Origin: Tetranychus cinnabarinus
Lineage: Eukaryota; Arthropoda; Arachnida; Trombidiformes; Tetranychidae
Assembly: GCA_022266195.1 (NCBI GenBank)
Contig: WHVY01000001.1
Span: 19,592,001-19,656,000, forward strand
Length of the DNA: 64,000 bases
Direction: 5' to 3'
The notes under the pieces are model-generated. The model made no database searches, was not told the origin of the DNA, and was given only the letters and a program-made list of their open reading frames with translations. The first letter of the stretch is position 1, and each line of letters begins with the position of its first letter. Shown piece after piece: positions 48,201 through 59,588 of this stretch. Both the position numbers and the translations under genes were made by a program.

Positions 48201-51200
48201 GATTGTAATAGATCAGATTCCTATATTATAATTGATCTAGCCTACATTAGTGAAATTAAAACATTGTAACATTAACCTTTCAGATTAATCAATAATCAAA
48301 GTAATTGTAGGAGGTTCATTGAGATTGTCATTCAGTAAATGCAAAGGCTATGAAAGTAATTTATCAAAGACGATATTACAGAATCAAGTGAACCAAAATG
48401 TTCAACTAAATCAATGATTTCATGATGAGATTTAAAACAACAGCTATCTTTAAAGCAATTTTGAATCCTCTTTCCTGTGTATCCTTTACTCATCAGGAAA
48501 ACACTTTTAATGGTGCAAATGAATATTTCAGCTCAACTTGACTGTTTTTCCTTGACATACACTGAATCACAATGTTTAAGCAAAAGAAATATCCTAATCC
48601 AATGGAGAATTGTCAATACAAAGTTCTCAAAAAAAGAGATGAAGACTGTAATGATGGAAGAGAAGAAGATGGTGAAATGAACATGACACTGAGAAAGAAA
48701 GAGAATGAAGACGATCAAGACCAAATACAGAAGGTAAACCTGAAAGCCTTTGATAATAAAAGAAGAGAAAATTCGCTTTTTACTTTGGGTTGACTTGGAT
48801 ATCATTAGTTGGGTGTTACAACATGAATGTTAGTAGGATACACGAGAAAAGAGGTATTGAATAATTGTTACTTACAGCTAGCCATTTTGATATAACAATT
48901 TTGCTTATCCAGTGGATAATATTTCAAATTCATTGGGCAGGATAATATTAATGACAACCTTATTGAATACAAAACACCACCATCTGAGCCAATACGTAAC
49001 AAAACATTGGGCATAATGATATTGTGAAAGTGTCCTTCCTTTTCATTGGTGAAAAAAACATCCGGCTTCCAGATACGATCAGGATCAGTCAAAGTTAAAT
49101 AACGAATCTTTTCCGATGGATCTCGATAAACTAGTCGTGAATCCTTCCATTCCTCTCTGAAGGTTATCTGGACTGAATATTCCTGAAACAGAGTGTGAAC
49201 GAAAATGAAACAAAAGATTTAATAAAACAGAGCAAAAGAAAACTGAAGACAAATACAAATAAAGAAACTAGAGACTTCATTACTCATCATGACCCAACCC
49301 TATCTTCTGACACTTCGTGAGATTAGCCCTTTAGCGCTATTTTAACAGAAACTTCATTTTAATAATTGCTAAATTGGCAAACAATTAATAAATAAATGTG
49401 TTGACACTTGAAACGAAAATTTCATGGCTTAAAATGCCAAGAACTTGTTTTAAGCTTACATTCTGACGCCTAATCCAGCAACAGAAGCCATGTTTTATAT
49501 AAAAAAATAACTACATTAACCTCAAGAAGGTAACATATTTTTAGAAGGGTTAACAGTTAGCAAATTAAATGAACTTACCATGTCAAGATCACTGATTTTA
49601 CTTATACTTCTTAAATAAATGTTTATTGAGACTATACATGGTCCATCTGAATCAGTAGAGTTGAATAAAACAGAAGGAGGAAAAAAGTTGAAAATTATTA
49701 AAATGCTTACTTCAAATGGTCAGTACCAAAAGCATAGACCAGAGGTCAATACAAAAGCAACACATTTGTCACTCTTTCAATGGTTAACACAATTAACATT
49801 TCCTTTAAAAGTGACATTAACTAAACTAGACTGAAATATTCAAATTGTTTCAAAACAATTAAAGTAGACTCTTTATTCAACTCTATTAGCATTCAACTTT
49901 CAGCTAATTATGGTTATAACTCACAACAAAACAGCATGAAACAGCCATTCAATTGGAGCTCATGGATAATTGGTGCTGGTCATTGATTAAAAGTACATTT
50001 CATGATAAAGCAAATTCTTGTTCCTCTACAAACATATTGATAAATCATGACAATAAAGATTAAAATAATGGTTATCCAGCCAAGCTTAAAAACCATAGTA
50101 ACCACCTTTATATTTCATCCTCCTTAATTTCATCCATTATTTTCATCCTACATCATCAACTTTCATGATACCTTTAGAGTCAACCCAGTTTATCACCTCA
50201 TTATTACCATGATAATAAATATTTCAATATTCAAAGCATTGAAAAAGTGTAAAATAACAATAAAAAAGTGATAAAGTTGAAAGGAAAAGTAATGAACGTG
50301 AAAAGAGACGAAAAAAAAGTTAATCAAAATGGAAACACAATTTTTATCTAAACTCTCTGAATTTTGGTCTATCAATTATTGGGTCAAATAATGTGATATA
50401 AAATTGTGATAAAACATTGTAATATCAAATTATATAATGAAAAAAAAAACATCAAAAAAGTACATCAGATTAAGTCTCAGGGGTTTGAATAATGAAACCT
50501 TACATTGAATATAAATGGTTTGTTTCAGTGAACCAAAGTTATGATGTGCATGTTTCAAACTTTTCATCCTCAATAACAATATCTAAGCTTGACTGTTATG
50601 AATCTTCAATGAAAAGGTGTGACCTTTTTATAAGACCCTATCAAATCAATTTCAGGTCAACATGAAATGATGAGAGAAGAAGAAAAAAATGAAAAAGAAG
50701 AAAAAAAAGGAAATCAAAATGAAGTTTATGAATGGTGAAGTAAAAATGAAGTTTCCCTTATTTTTGATATAATTTGGTAATTCGTTGAGATTTTTAGGTT
50801 ATCATTGCTGTTACAAGAAGGAAATTGATGATCAAATTTCTAGTTCTGGTCAATAATGGAAAAGGTCAAAGAATCATCAAATTTCCTGTGAATCCATTTC
50901 AATTTCAAAGTTAATCTTTTCATGCTCTCCAACAATTACTGGGAATGTCATTATTTTTCAACCTTCAAGTTGAAACTTGAAAAAACATATCGAAATTTGA
51001 ATAATTTAATGAAAGATGAAATTTGATCATTTGTTTTGTAACAAAATGATCAAACTTTGCATTTGATCAAACCTGAAACTGAAATAGCAAACCTTTCAAA
51101 ACATTTGATAATCAGTTTAAACTTGAACTTCAAATTAAAACGAAACATTGGAAATCAAATCAACAATATCAACAAGATGAGTTCATAATTTGTATCAAAA

Positions 51201-54064
51201 ACAACTGAATCAGGAAAAATAAATATCAATCTATTAATCAAACCAAAGTTTCAAATGCAAAATGAAGTATCTTGAGTACTTTAAGTGAAATTTGCTTTTA
51301 TTGAAACAAAAATTTGGCAAACCTGAAAAGGCTTGGATTTTTCACTCCCAGCAATGAACAGTTGAAAAGTTATATCAAGTTAATGCATTTAATGCTTGAG
51401 CTTTTTTCTTGAGAATTTTAAATTCATTGATAAGCTTAAAGGTTGATCACCTTAACAATGAATTTGAGAAAGCATTTGATGCAAACATCAAGATGCTGAT
51501 AAAATGTTAAACCAAGTAAAATATTGAGAGGCAAACAAAAGGTTGAAACCATAATAATGAAACATTTTAAACAATATTGAAAAATTGAATAGAAATGTCA
51601 ATGTTATTGTTGACTTGAAATGTTATCATCAATTTTGTTTAATTATCAATTGGAAACACTTTTTGTGTTTACAACAACAAAATAGGTTAACAGGTTTGAT
51701 AATGATGAAAGGAAGGGACAAAAAGATGATGGAAAAAACACCTTTTCATGGGAGACAAACAAAAAATGTTATCATGATAAATTCATAATAGCTAATAATA
51801 ACAATAATGTTATCAACTGATATCAATATTAGTCAGAATACAATGCTAAGGGAGGTTAAAATATGAAACATTAGTGACTACAAACATGGGCAGTGACCCA
51901 GCATCATAATCATCATCATGTTGTTGATATAAATGATATTCTTGTATTTTCATGAGCAACAACAACAAAAAATAATAAACATGAATGTTAACATTTGTGT
52001 CTGATCAAAAATAAAAAGGTATAATCATTGATCCAGAATCTGTTGAGCTTGGGAATGAAAATTTTTACTCCATTTTTTCATCATTTTTCATCCTTTCTTG
52101 CTTTCCCTGTTTCCATATTTGCTTCATAGCTGATAATGATGAATAAGTAATAAAAAGTAATGATATTCATTGTTTATCTGGTTTTATATTTTCATTTCAA
52201 TTTCACTGAATAAATAGGAAAATGAACTTCAAGATAAACATTGAATAAAAATCAATTTTTCATTTTGTTTAAACACTCACAATGACACAGTTTTACTCTT
52301 ATTGAAAAATTGAATTCTGATAATGGTTGGGAGTGAAAGTTTATTAGTTGCTCCATTTGATTATCGTGATAAAACTGTTCATTATCATTCTTCATGTCAT
52401 ACTCTTCAGGGCGTTTCGTTGTTACCTCGGAATTTTTTCTTCTTCTTCTTCAAGTTAATCTTGGTTAATCATTATTATGATAAAAATTGCAACATTTGTT
52501 TTCTTATTATCATCATTTTCAGTATTTTGACTTCTCAACATTTCTGTTATTTGATAAACTTTCACCATTCAACCGTTTTATGGTTGCACTTTTGATGACT
52601 TTATTTACTGATTCAATCCATTGATCAGCAAAAACTCATCATCGTCATGACCATTATTGTTATTGTTATTAAGTTTGACCATTTACGATGATCCATCAAA
52701 ACCAATGAACACAATGAAAAATCATCTTCATGTTCAACCAATGAGAAGAGCATTTTCATCTCACCGTTCATTTTCATTTTAATGAAACATGAATCAATTT
52801 TAGAAGAAAAAAATTCTTTTGGAAAAACAAAAAATCAGTTTTCATCGACTTTTCAATCAACTTTTCAATAGAGTTTTAAATGCTAAATTAGACTTTGTTT
52901 CATTATTTACTTTGTAATAAATCAATAAACTTGAAATTTTGAAATGAAAATTCAGGATAAAGTAAATAGTTGACCTAAGAGTATCCTGTTACTGATCATT
53001 GTTACAGTTTTTATCTGAATTAACTTGTTCACTTTATGCATTCAAGAAGTGGTTTATGCTGCATCTCAACTGGGAGTTTTGATGATTCCATGAGATTTTC
53101 AAGCCTTTTTGTAGCTACAGAAATTCAACAAATCTAATTAGTTTAATTGATGAGCTTGAATTAGGTTCCATGTACATGATGTTCAAGAGATGGGAACATA
53201 AGAAAAAGAAGTTTGACCCAAAAAACGCAATGTTTTAAAGTCAAATCTTTTCTATTGATTATGATAGGAAAGTTAACAATGAAAGACTCTGATCAATGAT
53301 GCAGTTGAAACGAAACTGGCCAGACTCAGTTTAACTTGACCTAAAGCTTAATCAACTGACTTTGTTCAAGTTTTATGAGCATCATGTTGGTCATTTAACA
53401 TCATTAAAGCGACAAACAAAACATATAAATTTAGAAACTGGTAGCTTTAGTTGACTTTCATTTGTAAAGCCAAACATTTAGGATTCATATTTATCATTGT
53501 ATTACTTTGAGATGAATGAATGTAGAATGAGTTGATTGATTTATTGGTTAACCATGGAAGGATGGATGAAATGTTTGAAGTTTGCTTTTGATATAAACTA
53601 CTTCAACCATCAAGTATACTTTTAATATATACTTACCACCCTCGGCGGATGCATTGAGTCCAGAAGGTCTGATTCGTCTATCATAAGCACCTTGACCTAT
53701 GATAGAATCCAATATTTTTTTCTCCTGTTCTCTGAAACTAGCTGAACCTGAGGTAAATGGAAGATTAAGCAGCCAAGGAATGATGATAAAATCGGAAAAA
53801 TAAATCTGAAAAGTAAAAAATAAACAAAAATAAGACTAAGTTTTTCAAGAGAAACGATAAAACAATGGATAATGATTGGAATGATGTTAATGAATCATTA
53901 ATAATGATGATATAAAATGATGATGGAAACAATTGTTGCTTCAAATGAGATGTTATGGTAATAATGGTCCAGATGAGAGGATAAACAAAACGAAGTAAAA
54001 AAAATTTGATTCATACCAAAAGGTAAAAGGTAATGTGATACTTTGGTCCAGGTAGACACAACAT
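45291..54064 (-). CDS. GluCl: Glutamate-gated chloride channel subunit (GluCl, likely GluCl3 type)
   Basis: Cys-loop ligand-gated anion channel subunit of nerve and muscle membranes, target of avermectins and milbemycins. Exons (minus): 54017-54064, 53637-53805, 49579-49646, 48876-49182, 47848-47982, 46763-47436, 45291-45518. All phases agree and give 542 residues. Exons 1-2 encode the signal peptide and the IRPSG segment before the first beta strand. Exon 3 is 68 bp, the size of the exon that is alternatively spliced in insect GluCl; no second copy was found in the adjacent 4-kb intron. Visible features are NEKEGHFHNIIMPN, the Cys-loop C177/C191, the second GluCl disulfide C236/C247, TM1 (about 262-282), TM2 with the anion-selective PAR motif (288-290), TM3 with I321, G326 and L329, a Gly/Pro-rich TM3-TM4 loop (GGGGGGGGG and PPPPP), and TM4 after RSKRIDVLARI in the last exon. 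TM3 residues are the susceptible forms. The first exon rests on a weaker GTATGA donor and is less certain than the rest. Confidence 0.94.
45770..45778 (+). promoter_or_regulatory. CTCF-like core AGATGGCGC (forward copy)
   Basis: Matches AGRKGGCRS, the core of the CTCF consensus. Its inverted partner is 31 bp away at 45810-45818. Function is inferred only from the match. Confidence 0.35.
45810..45818 (-). promoter_or_regulatory. CTCF-like core AGATGGCGC (inverted copy)
   Basis: GCGCCATCT on the plus strand is the exact reverse complement of the forward word at 45770. A partial copy (AGATGGCG) occurs at 45979-45986. Confidence 0.35.
49647..53636 (-). other. Second GluCl intron (4 kb)
   Basis: Separates the signal/N-terminal exons from the 68-bp exon 3. 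I scanned the minus strand for another 68-bp exon 3-like unit (sequence resembling DGPC...RSISKI ending at a GTAAGT) and found none. The ORFs inside are short, lack family resemblance and sit in AT-rich sequence. Confidence 0.6.
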
Positions 54065-56300
54065 TTGATTAGGATTACAAAAAAATGGGTAACGTTGAAT
54101 AATAATCCTTAAAAGATGATCATTGCAACTAAATCTCTGGTTATCTGTTAACAGCAAATATTTTACACGGATATCTCATTGAAAGTTTAACCAGAATGGG
54201 AATAATGAAACCCAAAAAGATAGATGAAAAATAAAGCAACACCAAAATGTGTAGCAAACGCGATTAACAGGAATGGTAATCCACAGATGAAGACACTGGA
54301 AACACACTCCAAATAGTGACACTAACCACTGATGATGAATATGTTGATGTTGATGATGTTGGTGATAGGTGAATATGAGATGATGATGAGGAAGATGAGA
54401 TGGGAAATGTAAAAAAAAGTTGCTAGTTGAATAGAGAAGTCACAATGAACAAAATGTTTCTTGGTTAATAGGAAAATGTTTCCCTTCACTCTTTTTTTTC
54501 AACTTGCTTAGCCTTACTTCATCTTCTTTACTCACTCTATCTTCCTCTTTCTTTCCTTCTTTCTCTCTCTCTTCTTATAAAATAATATCTGGAGCATTCG
54601 TGACAGACCTGAAATACATGGGAAGATACGACGTATAACTAGTTTTTACTGGGTTCCAATTGAAAGGCTGAAGAAACTGTTTTCTTCAGCCATTCAAAAT
54701 GTTTCGATCTCTTTCTGAGACGACTCTGGTTTTATAAGATACTGGATACAAGATACTAGATACAGATACACAAAATCATCTTTTCTCCAACCTTTTAGAC
54801 CAATTTTTTGTTCACTCGATCGATTTACTTTCTCTATTTCCTTCTTTCTCCTTCATCTTCATCATCTTCTTCATCATCACAATCCTCTACAGCATCTACA
54901 TCATCTTTAACATCTCCAACATCATCTAAATTATCATCTTTGGTGAATAACTTGTCCCAATTTTCATTATTATCTATCATCTTTATATTGAACCACTTTT
55001 AATGTTTACATCCTTTTTATTCTCAATGTAAAAAAGTTGATAGACTTTCGACGCTTTTTTACCTTTTTTCCTTTGTTTTTTGTTGTATTCTCTTTGTTTT
55101 TTTTCATCATCTAGTGATATAATTAATTGGATTCAATCCTTTCTTGTACCGTCATTTGAATTGCTCATTATTTTGGTGTGTTATTTTTTTCCTTATTTTA
55201 TATTTATATCTTTTCATAATGTACATTTGATTCTGTAATAGCTACTATGTGCTCATAATGGTTGAAACATGGCTTTTCCTTTTGGTACAACTATTATTAT
55301 ATGAGTATTATAATTTAATGGTAATGTGATGATGTTGATGAAGAGTTAACGAATTGAATGAATCCATAATAATATATGTATTAATAGATTTATTACAATG
55401 ATAATCATATGATAATATACATGGCCTATTGAATTGTTAAACTTTGCGCTTCAATTGATAATTGGTATTTACGGTATGCTTGGTGCTTTTTAATGCACAG
55501 TTAGACTTGTTAGACATCTTATTTTTATCACCTCTTTTGTGAATTACGTTTCATTGAAATCTTTTTTTCCTATCCTCAAGTTAACCTTAATATCCCACAG
55601 TTTCAATTAACTAAACCACAATTAGACGAGTAAATGATAGAGTGAAGTCAAGTAAAATTGAATCTGAGTTGAAATCGAGTCAAATAAATTATAGTCAATT
55701 TCAAGCTTAATCACTCCATGTTTATTATATACACTGGTCTTGTTTAACCCATGAATGTGAAACAGGATACAATTAACGAATTAAAGATTGCAAAAAAAAT
55801 TAATTAAGATTTTAATGGTTGAATAGTGAAAATAAGCTATTTTAAGAGACGCTTACGTGAAAAGTATTGATATCTGTATCAAGATGGATCGAGTATTTTA
55901 TTTCAATCCAACGGTTTATTAATTAGTCATTTTCAGTTTGTGGATAATTAGCAGTCTTTTATTTCAATTTTAATCAACTTTATCATTATGTTGTTACATT
56001 TTGTGGTTTATTTGGACTTTGAGTTAAAGGTGTATAATTACTAGTTACGAGTTCTCTATTTTTTACCAGGAAATTTGATCATACGTTATTTTTGTTCAGG
56101 TTTGTCAATGATTTCACTCTCTATGCAATCTAATTGAACTGAAACTTCATCTATTTACGAGTGCAACTGTTTAGTTTGTTTACTCGAATCAATTGGATCA
56201 ATTTAAATGAATAACAATTGCATAATCAATGGATCAATAAACCATGATGGTGGAGAATGCGTGACAATTGGAGTTTCTGTTGAAATAATAGAAACACTTT
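54065..56300. other. GluCl 5' flank and gene-free spacer
   Basis: On the minus strand, the GluCl leader and promoter must start here. A GA/CT-rich tract (54530-54575) and TATAAAATA at 54576-54584 (plus strand) are the only promoter-like words seen. A plus-strand ORF at 54808 begins without ATG and is a (TCA)n/(TCT)n artefact. Nothing else was recognised up to about 56.3 kb. Confidence 0.4.
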
Positions 56301-56660
56301 TACATACAATGGTGGTCAGGGCTAAGCTAACTTTTTGCTCATGTGGACAGCTTTTGAGACAACGTCTATCCCTTGCTACCTAACGTTAGGTGTTTTACCT
56401 ACCCATCCAGCTGGAAATGCACCAAGAAGGGAGAATTGGTTAGTCCAGGTTTACCCTGAGTAAGCACTCGTGTGTGTCGCCTTAACTTCGGAACGTGGCA
56501 AGATTCAAGTGCTAAACCCAAGATGCCGATTACAATCTATGAAGATAAACAGTCTTATCGCCAATGGTAACCATTAGGCTAACATTAGGCAAAAAGGGTC
56601 AGATTCAAGTTAATTTTCAGGTGTCGAGATCTCGAGTATATCTAGTCTGCAGAGATAAGA
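56300..56660. other. Compositionally distinct block with two perfect palindromes
   Basis: About 360 bp with visibly higher GC and complexity than the surrounding AT-rich DNA. It contains the 14-bp perfect palindrome ACCTAACGTTAGGT (around 56380) and the 12-bp palindrome TCGAGATCTCGA (around 56625), and a local repeat of TTAGGC/TAACATTAGGC. No ORF is open through it in either direction. It may be a decayed mobile-element fragment or a structured RNA; neither is proven. Confidence 0.45.
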
Positions 56661-58526
56661 AAAAAACGCAATAGCAAACTGAATAAAATAATGTTCGATT
56701 ATTGGTACTTTGATTTATTGTTAAAGGGTGACTATGAAAAAACCTCCAATTTTGTTAACTTAACCCTAATCAATACTGTACTTATGTTGTGTTGGTTAAT
56801 GTATTTTCACCTCTTCTCAATTTTGTCTTAACTTTAATTTAACTCTTTTTCATCTTTTCTTGCAGACTCTCATTAGACTTTCAGAGTCATGAATCTCTCC
56901 ATGAAACAAGTAAAGTAAAAGTTTTTTAACATCCTCCTTAAACAAACAAAGAGTGATGAGAAATGAAGATACAAAATGTGGATGATGGTGATGATGACTA
57001 TCAAATGGTCCAAGTGTTTATTCACTGTGAACTAAAAGGGAAATGGCTAATGTAGTTTACAGAGTCGTATTGTTGAAACCAATTGGAGCGGAACTTGGTT
57101 TCTTCTGTCTTAAATCGATTCACAGTGGTAAAGGCCAGTTCCATAATGATTCCAGGAATATCTTCGTTTTTATTCTTAATTGTCTTCATGTCTAGCTAAG
57201 ATTAATGGTGAGCATAAATCAAGGCGCAAAATACTTATACAGGGAGTTACGTTCAATTTACGAAGAAACGTGTTTATACACTAACATTGTATTTCAAGTT
57301 TCTGTTGGTCGAATCAATTATCTACTCAAATTCGTTGTGATGTTCAAAATTTTGAATTATTTGTTAGACTTGTTCAAGTGACGAATTTTGAACAACATCG
57401 TATGCTATTACTCAACAATCAGATTGATATGATGATCTGATAATGATATGATGGAATGTTTATATTTTGCGGCAAAAATCTATGATTCTATTCTTAGTGT
57501 GATAATTTGTTAAATTATGGATCAAATTGGGTGATTTTTATTCACACAATTTATTAACGACTCATGATTGCTATTGTGAAAAAGTTCACCAAAGCTCTGT
57601 TCATGATTCAATGTAGACAACAATTTAGAGAGTGTTTATATCATATTTTGATTCAACAACAAAAGATTTGTTGATGTTTGAGGTAATTTTTGACTGATTG
57701 ATGTGATTAATTGGCATTTCTTTTTTTCTTCATTACAATAATAGTTGATTATGGTTATGTCAGCTTTTTCAACCTTTTTTGACAATAAACATTTTTATCA
57801 CTCATTAACTATTATTGATCATGGCCATGATGAAAAGCTGATGAATGATCAAGTTAAGCTCACTTTTTTACACCAAAAATGCACAGTTAACTATACTGTT
57901 TACCGAACCGTTTGCCATGTTAATCAACATTTTTTCCTGTTAATCTAATGAACAAAATAAATGGTTTCACGGTTGTGGTGCAAGTTTCTGGTGTGTGAGT
58001 TATTTATTCATTAATTGAGATGTCAAATATAAGCAAAGAGGTAATATAAAAAGTCCAAGGCGAGACAAAATAGAAAGGGAAAGATACATTAATATGGAAT
58101 AGATTTATTTAATCAACAATGTTGCCAATTAATCACTTGTTACCAACTGGATTATTGTTACCATACATTGGACACAACAAGTCAAAGCCGTAACTGAGAA
58201 ACGCTCATCTGATGTACAATATTTTAATTAACCAGAATTTTTACTGAAAAAATAAAAACAAAAGCTATTTTCGATGATATCAGAATTGAATCCTAAAAGC
58301 ATGATGGCTATGTGTTATCGAGCTGCAACTTACCTTATTTGGCTTATTAACAGCAAATTCGAGGATTATTCTGGACTAGAGCCCTCAACACTACAGTTAC
58401 AATTAGAGCTCTATTTACAACCAGATTTATTCAGGTTGAGTCTATGTTTGGTAAAGTTAAGTACAAAGCACAAAAGTAAAAGTCAAAGTATTATTCATAA
58501 TAATTCATAGTATTACAGATAAATAC
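56661..58526. other. Gene-free spacer
   Basis: No supportable gene. ORFs at 57745 and 58274 were examined and rejected. Confidence 0.4.
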
Positions 58527-58639
58527 CAGGTCACTTGAAATCGATATTTATCATCCCGTACATGAAATTAAAAAATGCGTTTGCCTGAAAAATAGGAAAA
58601 TCGTGTGCAAAAACCCACTGCAAATCATTCACTTGATAT
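58527..58639 (+). repeat. Direct repeat, left copy, flanking the metallothionein-like gene
   Basis: About 113 bp. It opens with CAGGTCACTTGAAATCGAT and closes with TCACTTGATAT, exactly as the right copy at 59445-59588. Between them the two copies share AATTGCGTTTG/ATGCGTTTG, CTG-AAAAATA, CGTGTGCAAAAA and CTGCAAA. GTGTGCA at 58603-58609 is the reverse complement of the metal-response-element core TGCACAC. Confidence 0.75.
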
Positions 58640-58752
58640 ACAAATCGATAAAAAAATATCTTAATACGCATTATATTCCCTTATCAAAAAATAAATGAAT
58701 GTTTTTTTTTTGAATGAAACTACGACACTGAATGTAATGCTGAAATAAAAAG

Positions 58753-58758
58753 TTTAAT
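58753..58758 (-). terminator. Possible polyadenylation signal of the metallothionein-like gene
   Basis: TTTAAT on the plus strand reads ATTAAA, the commonest variant signal, about 115 bp past the stop. Confidence 0.35.
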
Positions 58759-58873
58759 TCTAGGAATTGAGTTTACAGTAAATTCATTTAGACGACTTTA
58801 CGGGGAAAATAGTCATTGTAGGAGCCAATATCTGGGAATAAGCAGAATCCATGTGTTCATTGAAACATTCACT

Positions 58874-59360
58874 TTAGTGACATTTTGCTTCAGGACAGCA
58901 TTTGCAGCAATTACAGTTACCACTAGTTTTACATGCAGCCGTGCTACAGCATTTACAGCAATCACAGCTACAAAAAAGAGAGAAGAAAAAAATAAATGAT
59001 AAATGGATTGAAATAATTGTATAACGATATTATCTCATGATTAGGATAACAATTACAATACAATTTGATTGATAGAAGGAGTGAAGAAGGAGAAGGAATG
59101 AAAGTGATGAGGGTTGGCTCTCTAATCACACAATCAGTCTAATGTTGTGATGAATAGAAAGCTGAGTCACTGATAAATTGAGCTTACCTTCCAGAGCCAG
59201 ATTTAGCTGCTGAACAGCAGTTGCAGGGATCACATTTACAGTCTGGACTGCATCGTGAACCAGGACAATCAGCACAACAGGTACAGTTATTACCACATCG
59301 GCAACCAGACGATTTTTCAGGTTGAGTTGAGGTTTTAGCACAGCAGCCACCAGTAGACAT
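58874..59360 (-). CDS. Metallothionein-like cysteine-rich protein (88 aa, 26 Cys)
   Basis: Exons (minus): 59188-59360 and 58874-58967. The junction splits a Ser codon (AG|C) across a 220-bp intron with a GGAAG|GTAAGC donor and a TTTTTTGTAG acceptor. The protein has 88 residues, 26 of them Cys (30%), no aromatic residues, and many Lys, Ser and Gly. Cys occur as CxC, CC and CCxCC clusters (for example CRCGNNCTCC, CKCDPCNCC, CDCCKCC, CNCCKCC), the metal-thiolate pattern of metallothioneins that bind Zn, Cu or Cd in the cytosol. Two Cys-dense halves, roughly 20-49 and 59-87, are separated by SAAKSGSGS, suggesting two metal clusters; the intron falls right at this linker. Exon 2 itself carries two similar halves (CDCCKCC/CNCCKCC). 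The ATG at 59360 begins MSTGGCC. The other frame of this region is a spurious 89-codon ORF. An MRE-like element lies 190 bp upstream. Confidence 0.88.
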
Positions 59361-59444
59361 GTTTGATGTTGAAGAGAAACGTTGAGTTGAAACAAGTCAA
59401 AAAAAGAGAGAAGAGTAAAAGGATTAGAGTTGTCAGGCCAATAT

Positions 59445-59588
59445 CAGGTCACTTGAAATCGATGAAATGTTTGTTGATGGTTCCATATGCTTTTGGGTTT
59501 CATCTTAAATACAATTAAAAATTGCGTTTGACTGCAAAAATAAGATGACCGTGTGCAAAAAATCGTCTGCAAAAAAATCACTTGATAT
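59445..59588 (+). repeat. Direct repeat, right copy, upstream of the metallothionein-like gene
   Basis: About 144 bp, in the same orientation as the copy at 58527-58639 and slightly longer because of an insertion after CGAT. It begins within 85 bp of the start codon on the promoter side, so it probably contains or adjoins the promoter. Confidence 0.75.
59551..59557 (-). promoter_or_regulatory. Metal response element (MRE) candidate
   Basis: Reads TTTTTTGCACACGGTC on the minus strand, the gene's own strand. The core TGCACAC fits the MTF-1 consensus TGCRCNC, and the flanking CGG extends the match toward the full TGCRCNCGGCCC form. It lies about 190 bp upstream of the metallothionein ATG, a typical position. 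Confidence 0.5.

Noticed and set aside
54808..55002. Plus-strand Ser-rich ORF near the GluCl 5' end
   Set aside because: Non-ATG start and a (TCA)n/(TCT)n artefact.
58274..58510. Plus-strand 78-codon ORF next to the left repeat
   Set aside because: No family resemblance, no signal or membrane logic; the surrounding sequence looks non-coding.
59126..59395. 89-codon minus-strand ORF rich in Val/Leu
   Set aside because: It is the wrong frame of the metallothionein-like first exon; the Cys-rich frame with matching splice phases is the real one.
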